Of a DNA stretch of 64,000 bases, positions 12,086 to 20,770 are shown in pieces. The stretch lies in contig NC_037276.1 of the NCBI RefSeq assembly GCF_000002425.4, positions 250,216 to 314,215 of the forward strand, written 5' to 3'. Numbering within the stretch: position 1 is the stretch's first letter; each line of letters begins with the position of its first letter. The DNA is from Physcomitrium patens. Lineage: Eukaryota > Streptophyta > Bryopsida > Funariales > Funariaceae. Both the position numbers and the translations under genes were made by a program. Under the pieces are notes generated by a model. The model did not search any database. It saw only the letters and a list, made by a program, of their open reading frames with translations, and was not told the origin of the DNA.

Positions 12086-12191
12086 GAGAGCAAAGATCGG
12101 AGTATGTAGCAAATATAATTTGTCGCATCTTCGACTTCTTCAACATATGAAGACCTCTCATCATAGAACTCGTTCTTAAAAGGGGAAGTAA
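12086..12191 (+). pseudogene. A4 tail: end of ORF3 and pre-LTR segment
   Basis: 106 bp match the end of ORF3 and the short segment before the 3' LTR in A1 and A6 (AGTATGT, CGTCGCAT-like, CTTCAACATATGA). They lie between the A1 3' LTR and the left half of the A4 LTR, so A1 appears to have landed in the tail of A4. The rest of A4 would be left of the window. Confidence 0.8.
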
Positions 12192-12310
12192 TGTCATGGA
12201 CATATACATTTATCCCAATAGTTATTTATATAATTATATAGAAGTAGGTAAATATAGATTAATTTTATAAAGTCTTTTAGAAAAGCTTTCTAGAAGCTTC
12301 ATAGATACGG
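12192..12310 (+). repeat. A4 3' LTR, left part
   Basis: Starts TGTCATGGACAT and matches the first about 120 bp of A LTRs up to the CTTCATAGA segment. It continues at 19688 after the nested B solo LTR. Confidence 0.82.
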
Positions 12311-12914
12311 TATCAGAGTAGAAAGAGTTTGCCTCAAGAAAGCACTGGACTTCTGGCTGCCACTAAATACTCAATCAAGTATAAGATATAAAAATACCAA
12401 GTTTATATATATAACATTTTTCTTTTTTGGATAATTACATCAAAACATAAGCCCAAGTACTAACAATACACCCAAATGTATGATAAAGTATCTTAAAATC
12501 TTATATATCCTTATTAGAAATGTTTCTTGAACTTCAACAGCTCATATCTCATGATCGGACCATCCAAACAATCCTAAATTTTACATGAAGTATTAAAATA
12601 CTTTCAAAAACTACTACAAAAAAATTCAACTGCAAATTCGATACGGATCTTGAGATATCACCAAAACTCTAACAGTAGCTTTAAACTCTTGCTTACATAC
12701 ACCCATGTGCTAATTTCTTCATATCTCACAAAATAAGTACTCAAATACCATGAAACTTTAATCTATAGCTTTTTAACTTAATAAATCACACTTATAGTAA
12801 TTTTGAGCCAAAAATTCGTCTAGAAACTTAAGATATGGCTCCAAACATTACTATCAACAAAATGACTTACTTACTGCCTTTGAATTACATGTGCTGTCTT
12901 CAAAGCCTTATAAC
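12311..12914 (-). repeat. B-type solo LTR (minus), left part
   Basis: Matches 48586-49856 in the same orientation, beginning with the TTTGCCTCAAGAAA block and including a short TA run near 12408. It is interrupted by element D at 12915 and resumes at 19044. Total LTR length is about 1.25 kb. Confidence 0.8.
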
Positions 12915-13326
12915 TGTCACGGACACAAAATACAGACTTGAAATCTAACAAGAAATTCAAGAAGAAGTGGCAGAACTAGATTAAACAGATGAGTACAAGA
13001 ACAACACCAGAAAGGTGAGCTAAAACTCCAAGAGATGTGTTGTCGAGACTGAAGAACCCTTCAGCCTCGACTCCTATATATACTACTGAATAGGAAGCTT
13101 CTTGAGCTACTTCCGCTAACTAGGACGCTTCTCCAACAACTTCTACTAATTAGGAAACTTCTCGAGTAACTTCCTAGAATCTATCAGAATATTCTAGAAC
13201 CTTCCAAGTGAATCTTTAGGGAATATTCTAAGAATCTTCTAGAATCTTCTAAAAGAATCTTTAGAGAATCTTTAGAGAATATTCTAGAAGAATATTCGAA
13301 GAATCTTCCAATGTATGTCCATGACA
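12915..13326 (-). repeat. D 3' LTR
   Basis: 412 bp, TGTCACGGACA to TGTCCATGACA, so the ends form an 11-bp inverted repeat with one mismatch. It carries the heat-shock-element-like array at 13187-13308 and TATATATA at 13075-13082. Confidence 0.96.
13187..13308. promoter_or_regulatory. Heat-shock-element-like array in the D 3' LTR
   Basis: GAA and TTC triplets alternate with 2-nt spacing: four units at 13187-13204, four at 13232-13249, three at 13277-13289, with further pairs at 13221-13228, 13290-13297 and 13301-13308. Three or more alternating nGAAn units are the consensus for heat shock factor binding. The array lies in U3, about 105 bp upstream of the TATA box in the element's direction. 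Confidence 0.7.
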
Positions 13327-13505
13327 TCACCTCCTCTTCTAACTTCGAGGTCTCCGAGAAGCAATGTTGTTATCAGTCAATACCAACGCAAGAAAATGAA
13401 AATCTGTCGCATCACATCCGCTATGAATTCCAATTGTTGTTCGCAAGGCAAATGATTCATCGGCCCTTGGAGCCAACGGTAGTGACCAACACCTTCAACC
13501 TCTGA

Positions 13506-13730
13506 TCAAGCGTGGACTTCTGTGTCTTCATTGTGAAACTGTCCTCCAAACACACCTTCTGGCTGACCGTCGTAGGCAGGCTCGACCTCAAATACAATTA
13601 CTAGCGATCTGTTGCTCGGTATCCTCCGACGTCGTCGTAGTACAGGCGGTTCTTCATCTCGCGGTCGTCTTCGTGAGCTAGTCGCTTGAGATGACATAAC
13701 AAGTGTAGTATCTTGACTATCCATGTCCAA
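13506..13730 (-). CDS. D extra small ORF after the chromodomain (ORF3-like)
   Basis: 74 codons between the chromodomain and the 3' LTR. The first half is Ser/Arg-rich (RRRPRDEEPPVLRRRRR); the second half (SLVIVFEVEPAYDGQPEGVF) aligns with the LVIVLEVG...DGLLNILFEG block of the A1 and A6 ORF3. The shared position and block suggest homology. Function unknown. Confidence 0.5.
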   Translation of the reverse strand: MDMDSQDTTLVMSSQATSSRRRPRDEEPPVLRRRRRIPSNRSLVIVFEVEPAYDGQPEGVFGGQFHNEDTEVHA

Positions 13731-13850
13731 AGGCTAAAATGATGAGAGCAAACTATAGTTGCTAACAAAGTTCTACACTATCGAACTATGGGTTTTGGAA
13801 GTGCCCTCCCTCCTTTTTATACTACTTGATGAGCAAGCTTCAGCAAGAAG

Positions 13851-14402
13851 CTATCGTTGAATCGGCTTAGGTTTATGAGGATATCGTTGATGAAATTCTT
13901 GTACCTTTTTTGGTGCATTGGCAAGATTTTCGGCACGCTCCCACGTTCGTTCATTGATGTCGTATCCACTCCAATGCACTAAATACTCCAATTTTCTCCT
14001 ATTACGCCGTGAATCTAGTACCTTTTCCACCTCGTATTCCTCATGGTTTTCAATTTCGATACTTGGTGGCGGACTTTGTACTCGTTGGGGAAAAGCTGAC
14101 TCTCGATAAGGTTCCAACAAAGACACATGAAAGACTGGATGTACCTTCATAGTAGCTGGTAACTCCAGACGATATGCCACCGGATTGATCTGCTTCCCGA
14201 TAACAAATGGCCCTAATCTCCGATAGTCCAATTTGTCACATGGCCGCTTGGTCTTGATATTCCGTCGAAGAAGCCATACTTTACTTCCAACTTTAAAAGT
14301 AGGCGCCTCATTTCGATATTTATCTGTAGATGCCTTGTAACTCTCTTGGGCAGATTGCAATTGAAGCTTCAACGTTGCTTGAAGCTCCGATAGTTGCTTC
14401 AC
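13851..14402 (-). CDS. D integrase C-terminal module and chromodomain
   Basis: 183 codons: a helical stretch, the YRRLGPF module typical of gypsy integrase ends, a VFHVSLLEPY segment, then a chromodomain (EVEKVLDSRR, EYLVHWSGYDINERTWE) with its conserved aromatic residues. It directly follows the integrase core. Chromodomains of this class guide integration to heterochromatin. Part of the D pol region. Confidence 0.88.
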   Translation of the reverse strand: MKQLSELQATLKLQLQSAQESYKASTDKYRNEAPTFKVGSKVWLLRRNIKTKRPCDKLDYRRLGPFVIGKQINPVAYRLELPATMKVHPVFHVSLLEPYRESAFPQRVQSPPPSIEIENHEEYEVEKVLDSRRNRRKLEYLVHWSGYDINERTWERAENLANAPKKVQEFHQRYPHKPKPIQR

Positions 14403-14432
14403 AAATCCTTCAGCTGCTGGGTTGTTATTTGC

Positions 14433-17321
14433 TCAAGAACTCAATAAATCGAACTTGGGGTGGTATCCGTAGTTGGAGAAGAATGGTGTTTGTTGAGTTG
14501 ACGCATGAAGAGTGTTGTTGTATGCGAACTCAGCAAGCGGTAGATATGCAGTCCAATCATCTTGTTGATAGTTGATGCTGCATCGTAAATATTGCTCCAA
14601 AACTTGATTCACCCGCTCCGTTTGACCGTCAGTTTGAGGATGAAAAGCCGAAGAGAGCTTAATATCCACCTTCAATATCTCAAAGAGGGACCTCCAAAAC
14701 TTGGATACAAACTGAGTACCTCGATCCGACACGATATCATCTGGTAGGCCATGATAACGATATATGTTATCAAGAAAGAGTCTTGCGGTGTCTTTACTTG
14801 ACGATGTTTTCTTGCAAGGCACGAAATGCACCATCTTTGTAAATCGATCCACCACAACAAAGATGCTGTCAAATGAATTCGATGGCGGTAGGTCCGTAAT
14901 GAAGTCCATAGAAACTGAAGACCATAGTCGGTGCGGAATAGGCAATGGCTGGAGAAGTCCATACGGACGATGTCGAGGGATCTTGGATCTTGAACAAACA
15001 TCACAAGAAAGGACAAATTCCTTCACATCCTTCCACATTTGGGGCCACCAAAAATCTCGTGAAATGAGCTCCAAAGTCTTGTTGAATCCAAAATGTCCCG
15101 CAGCTGGAAAGTCGTGGCGAGATTGAAGTACTCGGAGTCGAGTTGGTCCTTTCGGGATATACAACCGCTCCTCAAAATACAGAAGATCTCCCTCCACCTT
15201 AAACTTGTCATTATCGACACGTTGTTTGATGTCAAGAGCTATAGAATCCTCAATGGTCACAGTACGTACCTCGCTGAGGAAGCCGTCATCGATAGTTGCA
15301 ACAATAGCAAAAATCCTAAATTTTTCTGGTTTCAACAATGTTGTACATTGTTGATCAAACGCTGCTTCTCCAGCCTTTGGCGCAAGATACGATCTCCTCG
15401 ATAATGCGTCAGATAATCCTTGCTGTTTTCCAGGGCGGTAGGTGATAATAAAGTCAAATCGTGATAGAGACATATTCCATCGAGCTTGACGACGATTCAA
15501 AATTCGAGCTGTCATGAAGTACTCCAAATTCTTGTGGTCCGTATAAACAGTTACTGGATGTGCAGCTCCTTCGAGGAAGTGACGCCACTCTTGGAAGGCA
15601 TCCACTATAGCAAGCAGCTCTTTGTCGTGGATCTCGTAGTTGATCTCAGCAGCAGAGAACTTTCGTGAATAGAACGCAACTGGGTGAAGCTTCTTGTCTA
15701 TGCCCATCTGTGAAAGCACAGCTCCCAAAGCAAAATCTGAAGCATCGGTCTCTAAATAGAAAGCCTTTGCAAAGTCAGGGTGTACCAAGATTGGAGCCGT
15801 AGTGAATGCCGTCTTGAGATCTTGAAATGCTTTTGCTGCTTGTGATCCCCATTCGAGCTTGTCTTTGCTTGTTAGACGCGTGAGTGGTGTAGCAACTTGA
15901 GAATAATTCTTGATGAAGATCCGATAGAAGTTAGAAAATCCAAGAAAACACTGAACATCTCTAACCGTCTTCGGAACTTCCCAAGATATAATTGCTTCTA
16001 CCTTTTTTGGATCCATCTTCAAGCCCTCTGTAGTCGCAATGAAGCCCAAAAATTCCATCTCATTCTGGTGAAATTGACACTTCTCCAACTTGGCGTAGAG
16101 TCCTCGTTCGCATAGTTTTTCAAGAACCAAACAAACGTGCTTCTCATATTCTTCTTCATTCTTAGAAAATATCAAAATATCATCCAGATAGATGACAACA
16201 AAGTCATCGAGGTACTCCCGAAAGATGTCGTTCATCATATGTTGAAAGACCGCTGGAGCATTGGTAAGACCAAAAGGCATGACATTGTACTCAAAATGGC
16301 CATACCTTGTACGAAAGGCTGTCTTCCATTCATCTCCTTCTTTGATTCGCACAAGGTTGTAGGCTCCTCTTAAATCAATCTTTGTAAAAATCCTTGCACG
16401 TCCAAGTTGATCTAAGAGGCCGGAGATCAAAGGTAAGGGATAGCGATTTTTCTTGGTCACCTTGTTGAGTCCTCGGTAGTCCATGCACATCCGCAGTGAG
16501 CCATCCTTTTTCTTTACGAATAAGATTGGTGCTCCAGCTGGCGACTTTGAATGTCGAATAAAATTCTTGGCTAGATTCTCATCGATGTACTTCCGCAATT
16601 CTGCCAACTTCGTCTGCGATAGGTTGTATATTGGACCAAAAGGTGGTTGCGCTCCTTCTTCTAAGTCTATGGCGCAATCATATGGTCGATGTTCCGGTAG
16701 TATATCGGCGTTCTTCTTCTGAAACACGTCTTCAAAATCCCTATATTGCTCTGGTATATTCGATGTTGAGATATTCTCGCCACTAGTTGGAGCTGCATAA
16801 ATGACAAATGGTGCGCCTTCCTTGGACGATCTTAGGAACGCTCTCGCTCCAATAAACATGGATTTCTTCATGTAGGTTCTACCAACAGGTTTAATATTAT
16901 TTTTTTCAGGAAATGTTATCCTTCGTAGCCTCCAATCAATGGACGGATTATGATCTTCTAACCAAGAAAGACCAAGGATAACAGGGCTTGATGGGGTTCT
17001 AATAATATTAAAAATAACGTGACTACTATGGTCCTTAAACACCACTTCTATAGGTTCTGATTCGTGGGTAACGTTGCCTGACAATAAGGGTCGTCCATCT
17101 ATCACCTCTACGTGAACAGGTTTGGACTTCTGTACTAAACGGATCTTGTGGCGTTTAGCAAACTCTTCATCTAAAAAACAAGTAGATGCCCCCGAATCCA
17201 ATAAAGCTAAAGTTTTTTGTTTTTGAGGGCCTAAAAACAAAGGAATTGTAAAACAACGGGCAGGTTGGACAGAGAAGGAGGAACCTGATTGTTGTCGTGA
17301 TATTAGATTGTCCAGCCGCAC
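14433..17321 (-). CDS. D pol: protease, RT, RNase H, integrase
   Basis: 962 open codons. Protease LDSGAS at residues 41-46 with ILGLSWL near 115-121; RT with [12 protein letters not shown] near 268 and the catalytic YLDD at 378-381; RNase H acidic residues at D526, E568 and D595; integrase zinc region with H736, H743, C773, C776; catalytic D806, D866 and E902 with the canonical 35-residue spacing. The domain order PR-RT-RH-IN is that of Ty3/gypsy. The first codon shown is GTG and is not a real start: pol lies in the -1 frame relative to gag and overlaps its end, so it is presumably made as a gag-pol fusion by frameshifting. Expression would come from the right-hand LTR. Confidence 0.95.
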   Translation of the reverse strand: MRLDNLISRQQSGSSFSVQPARCFTIPLFLGPQKQKTLALLDSGASTCFLDEEFAKRHKIRLVQKSKPVHVEVIDGRPLLSGNVTHESEPIEVVFKDHSSHVIFNIIRTPSSPVILGLSWLEDHNPSIDWRLRRITFPEKNNIKPVGRTYMKKSMFIGARAFLRSSKEGAPFVIYAAPTSGENISTSNIPEQYRDFEDVFQKKNADILPEHRPYDCAIDLEEGAQPPFGPIYNLSQTKLAELRKYIDENLAKNFIRHSKSPAGAPILFVKKKDGSLRMCMDYRGLNKVTKKNRYPLPLISGLLDQLGRARIFTKIDLRGAYNLVRIKEGDEWKTAFRTRYGHFEYNVMPFGLTNAPAVFQHMMNDIFREYLDDFVVIYLDDILIFSKNEEEYEKHVCLVLEKLCERGLYAKLEKCQFHQNEMEFLGFIATTEGLKMDPKKVEAIISWEVPKTVRDVQCFLGFSNFYRIFIKNYSQVATPLTRLTSKDKLEWGSQAAKAFQDLKTAFTTAPILVHPDFAKAFYLETDASDFALGAVLSQMGIDKKLHPVAFYSRKFSAAEINYEIHDKELLAIVDAFQEWRHFLEGAAHPVTVYTDHKNLEYFMTARILNRRQARWNMSLSRFDFIITYRPGKQQGLSDALSRRSYLAPKAGEAAFDQQCTTLLKPEKFRIFAIVATIDDGFLSEVRTVTIEDSIALDIKQRVDNDKFKVEGDLLYFEERLYIPKGPTRLRVLQSRHDFPAAGHFGFNKTLELISRDFWWPQMWKDVKEFVLSCDVCSRSKIPRHRPYGLLQPLPIPHRLWSSVSMDFITDLPPSNSFDSIFVVVDRFTKMVHFVPCKKTSSSKDTARLFLDNIYRYHGLPDDIVSDRGTQFVSKFWRSLFEILKVDIKLSSAFHPQTDGQTERVNQVLEQYLRCSINYQQDDWTAYLPLAEFAYNNTLHASTQQTPFFSNYGYHPKFDLLSS

Positions 17322-17326
17322 GGTTC

Positions 17327-18328
17327 CTACTGTGGCTGGGCGTCGTCGTTTTCCGGAATCATCGCACTTCTAGTCTTGACAGGGTGCCAATTTTGCTTCT
17401 TTGGGCAATTTCCAACCTTGTGACCTTCTTCTCCACAATACAAACATAACCCTTCCTCCATACGCCGTTTCTTCTCTGTTGGAGTAAGAGATCGGACGCG
17501 CGCCGTGTCGATTTGCATGTCTGTTGCCTCTGAATGTGAGTTTAAGCTATTTGCAGACATAGTCACGTCGTAACGAGTCATTTGGTGTCTTGGACGTTGG
17601 TCTTGGCAACGCTGGAATAGGCGGTTGTCACACTTTACAGCTTGGCTAATAGCTTCGTTGAGCGTTTGAGGATCAGGAAGAGATAACAGCAAGTCCTTCA
17701 CATCATCCTTCAAGCCCCAATAAAACTGACTCACCAACGCCTCTTCACCCCAATTAATGTCACTTGCCAATTGTCTGAAATCTGAGGCATAGACTGATGC
17801 AGAGCGTGTTCCTTGTCGTAGCGATCGGATCTTTGTTGTAGCCCATCGAACTTTATCATGTTCGCCAAATGCTTCTGCAAACGCCTCCAAGAACGTTTCA
17901 AAGTTGCTCAGGATTGGCGATCGCTTCTCGAACAAGGGAGTAAACCAAGACAGAGCTTGTGTTGTAAGCAAGGTTCCAACAAGCCCAACACGCGCTTCCT
18001 CCGTCGGATAACGTTCGGGCTGTAAAATTGTTATCAACCTGATTTGGTTGACAAAACCTCGAAACTTGGAACGAGTTCCATCAAACTTATCTGGAAGACT
18101 AAGTCGAGGCTCCTTTCGTTGTAGGACTATTCGATCTTGTTGAAATGGAGGTAGAACTGCTTCTTCTGGCGCAGAAGTTTGAGGCTGATATGCTTTAGAT
18201 GGCACTATCCCAGATGCTCCATTGTTATGGAGTCCTACCATGACTCCTTCGATCTCTGTTGTCCTATGTGACAACGAGGCAAGAGCATTTATGATGGCGT
18301 CTAGTTTGGATTCCAAACTTTCAGCCAT
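17327..18328 (-). CDS. D gag (capsid and nucleocapsid)
   Basis: 333 codons from ATG. N-terminal helical region; capsid-like block (LPDKFDGTRSKFRGF at 78-92, ALSWFTPLFE at 125-134) typical of gypsy gag; a CCHC zinc knuckle at C295, C298, H303, C308 that would bind RNA. It follows the LTR and primer site by about 300 nt. Homologous to A6 gag at 39761-40800. Confidence 0.93.
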   Translation of the reverse strand: MAESLESKLDAIINALASLSHRTTEIEGVMVGLHNNGASGIVPSKAYQPQTSAPEEAVLPPFQQDRIVLQRKEPRLSLPDKFDGTRSKFRGFVNQIRLITILQPERYPTEEARVGLVGTLLTTQALSWFTPLFEKRSPILSNFETFLEAFAEAFGEHDKVRWATTKIRSLRQGTRSASVYASDFRQLASDINWGEEALVSQFYWGLKDDVKDLLLSLPDPQTLNEAISQAVKCDNRLFQRCQDQRPRHQMTRYDVTMSANSLNSHSEATDMQIDTARVRSLTPTEKKRRMEEGLCLYCGEEGHKVGNCPKKQNWHPVKTRSAMIPENDDAQPQ

Positions 18329-18596
18329 TTTAATGTCTTAACCTTCGGCTATCCTTCAGAAAGAAGAAAAAAGAGTTTTGACAAGAGGACAATATTGGTT
18401 CAGAGGAGAGTACTCCGCAACCTCTAAAATACCTTAAGACTCCAAGATGAGGGGTAATCCACTCTCTCCAAGAAGAATAAGGCTCCAATATTGAGAAAGA
18501 AGAGATATCAGTTTAGAGGAGGGTAATCCGCAACCTCTAAAACACTAGCACACCTTCAAGAAGAGGGGTAATCTACTCTCTAACAAGAAGGAACTA

Positions 18597-18608
18597 GCTC
18601 TGATACCA
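18597..18608 (-). other. D primer binding site (initiator tRNA-Met type)
   Basis: The minus strand reads TGGTATCAGAGC, the classic plant initiator tRNA-Met primer site. It lies 23 nt from the LTR edge instead of the usual few. Confidence 0.8.
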
Positions 18609-18631
18609 GTGAAAATGTAGTCTCGACAAAC

Positions 18632-19043
18632 TGTCACGGACACAAAATACAGACTTGAAATTTGACAAGAAATTCAAGAAGAAGTGGCAGAACTAGATTA
18701 AACAGATGAGTACAAGAACAATACCAGAAAGGTGAGCTAGAACTCCAAGAGATGTGTTGTCGAGATTGAAGAACCCTTCAGCCTCGACTCCTATATATAC
18801 TACTGAATAGGAAGCTTCTCGAGCTACTTCCGCTAAGTAGGACGCTTCTCCAACAACTTCTACTAATTAGGAAACTTCTCGAGCAACTTCCTAGAATCTA
18901 TCAGAATATTCTAGAACCTTCTAAGTGAATCTTTAAGGAATATTCTAAGAATCTTCTAGAACCTTCTAAAGGAATCTTTAGAGAATCTTTAGAGAATATT
19001 CTAGAAGAATATTCGAAGAATCTTCTAATGTATGTCCATGACA
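18632..19043 (-). repeat. D 5' LTR
   Basis: 412 bp with the same ends as 12915-13326. This copy would drive transcription. TATATATA at 18792-18799 and the GAA/TTC array at 18904-19025 are both preserved. Confidence 0.96.
18904..19025. promoter_or_regulatory. Heat-shock-element-like array in the D 5' LTR
   Basis: Same array as in the other D LTR; the four-unit GAAnnTTCnnGAAnnTTC at 18904-18921 is perfect. It sits about 105 bp upstream of the TATA box in the element's direction, a plausible enhancer position. Confidence 0.7.
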
Positions 19044-19687
19044 ATAACTCCTTCATCCAGACTTGAAATTCATGAAAAAATATATGTAGAATGTAGCCAA
19101 AAAAGTATCCTCTCCAATTCCAATCGCCAAACTTCCGTATGCATATGTTATGCTTCAAAGAGTGACAGTAGGTACAAATTTGACATCTTAACTTTGAACA
19201 CCTATATCTCCTTCACAAAAATCCGAAATCACACAAACTCTTCATGCAAATTATACCCAAAACCCTGAAATTGCTGATTCTAGCCTCCAAAGCTCGAATG
19301 AATTAAAAAGAGAAATCCTAATCCCTAATAAGGCCTCAGGCAGCCTCCTTGAAGCCCATTGGGCATGGCCTTCGACTAATAGGAATGAAGTTTTTCATTC
19401 TTTGCCTTCATCCAACCATACCTTGCTTTCATCCCTCCCAATAAGCCTCCTATTAGTTAAGATTTTCTTCTTTAGACTCCAACCTTCTCTTAAGGTTTAT
19501 ACTAACTATCTAAATCCTATATAATATAAATACTATAATCAAAATAGATAAATCTCCAAATAAATTTCTTTATATCAATTCTCTTTAATTTTATTCACTT
19601 ACCACTCTAATCTACATCAAGACTTACAAATATATTATATGTCTTAATTAATTTTTATATATTATAAGCAATTACAGTATAATAACA
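19044..19687 (-). repeat. B-type solo LTR (minus), right part
   Basis: Continues the LTR interrupted by D: the text on both sides of ATAAC joins as in the uninterrupted copy at 48586-49856. It ends near 19687, where A4 LTR sequence resumes; the exact edge is uncertain by a few bases. Confidence 0.78.
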
Positions 19688-20118
19688 GTTGTGTATTTAG
19701 ATGTATTTATAGGATAGAAAGTTGGCCAATAAGTTAACTACATGTTGGTAGCTTGTGGAACAAATTAACTCCATGTAATAGCTTGTAGAACAAACTAACT
19801 ACGTGGTGCATACATAGATAACTTGCCTTACAAGTTAAAACATGTGGCTAGTAAAGTCAACATGTTTTGAAGGTCTTATAGGACATTGCCATGTAACTCC
19901 AAGTTAAGAATATATATAGAAGCAAGAGTGAAGCCTTCTTCACTCTTGTCAATGCCTTTCTAGTCCTTAGTTTTATTCTAAGATTTTCTAGTCTTCTTGT
20001 CTTTGGCAATAGCCATTCTAGTTCAATAATATATTATCTTTGAGTGACTTTTTAGTTTTTTTGAGTGACACAATAGTGTATTGAGGATTTTCTTTCTTTG
20101 AGATTCATATCCTTGACA
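19688..20118 (+). repeat. A4 3' LTR, right part
   Basis: Continues from 12310; with it the LTR totals about 550 bp and ends CCTTGACA. The TATA and palindrome region is recognisable near 19910-19950. Confidence 0.82.
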
Positions 20119-20239
20119 ATAAACCATCTTCAAAGAAAAAAAAGAATAAAGTATGTAGAAAATATAATTATCCGCAAGTTATACTTCTTCAATATAGAAT
20201 GATCACTCTTTATAGAACTTGTCTCTAGAAGGGAGATAA
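20119..20239 (+). pseudogene. A5 tail: end of ORF3 and pre-LTR segment
   Basis: Matches the same tail segment as 12086-12191, starting slightly further upstream (ACCATCTTCAAAGA). It shows A4 inserted in the tail of A5, very near the point where A1 later entered A4. Confidence 0.78.
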
Positions 20240-20770
20240 TGTTATAGACATATATATTTATCTAGATAAGAAGTCCTAGATAAAAGATAAATATAGATAG
20301 ATTTTATATTATATTGTAGCAAAAAATTTTAGAAGCTTCATAGACATGTATTTGGCTTTATATTTGTTTATAATTAATTGATAGGTTAGAAACTTTGCCA
20401 ATAAATTAGCCATCTATTGCACATGTGGATAGCTTGACATATAAGCTAATAATATGGCGAGCATATAAAAAACTTGCATTATAAGATAAGACATGTGTCT
20501 TGTAAATTAGACATGAGTTGAAGGTCCTATAGAATGTTGCCACATAGCTTCTAATTGGATAGTATATATTGAGGCAAGAATGAAGCCTTCTTCACTCTTG
20601 TCAATGCCTTTTTAGTCGTTAGTCTTGTTTCATGTCTTTTTAATCTTTTTATCTCTAATAATAGCTATTCTAGTTTAATATTATATCAACTTTGAATGAT
20701 TCTTTAATCTTTTTTTAGTCTCACAAGAATATATTGAACTTTTAGTTTTTTGAGATTTATATCCTTGATA
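20240..20770 (+). repeat. A5 3' LTR
   Basis: About 531 bp, TGTTATAGACA to CCTTGATA, decayed but homologous to A LTRs throughout. It abuts the truncated end of the LINE. Confidence 0.85.

Larger units (their letters stand above)
12915..19043 (-). mobile_element. D: nearly whole Ty3/gypsy chromovirus
   Basis: 6129 bp bounded by equal 412-bp LTRs and a perfect 5-bp target duplication, ATAAC (12910-12914 and 19044-19048). In element order (right to left): LTR, primer site, gag, pol with protease, RT, RNase H and integrase, GPF module and chromodomain, a small extra ORF, LTR. By eye the LTRs differ at about 13 of 412 positions (near 3%), mostly transitions, so the insertion is fairly young; an absolute age needs a moss substitution rate. 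It looks close to whole, with about one break in the coding part. Family: chromovirus of the Tcn1-like moss type, sister to family A. Confidence 0.95.

Noticed and set aside
12086-12191. Second copy of ORF3 belonging to A1
   Set aside because: It lies right of the A1 LTR and is followed by its own LTR, so it is the tail of a separate element (A4).
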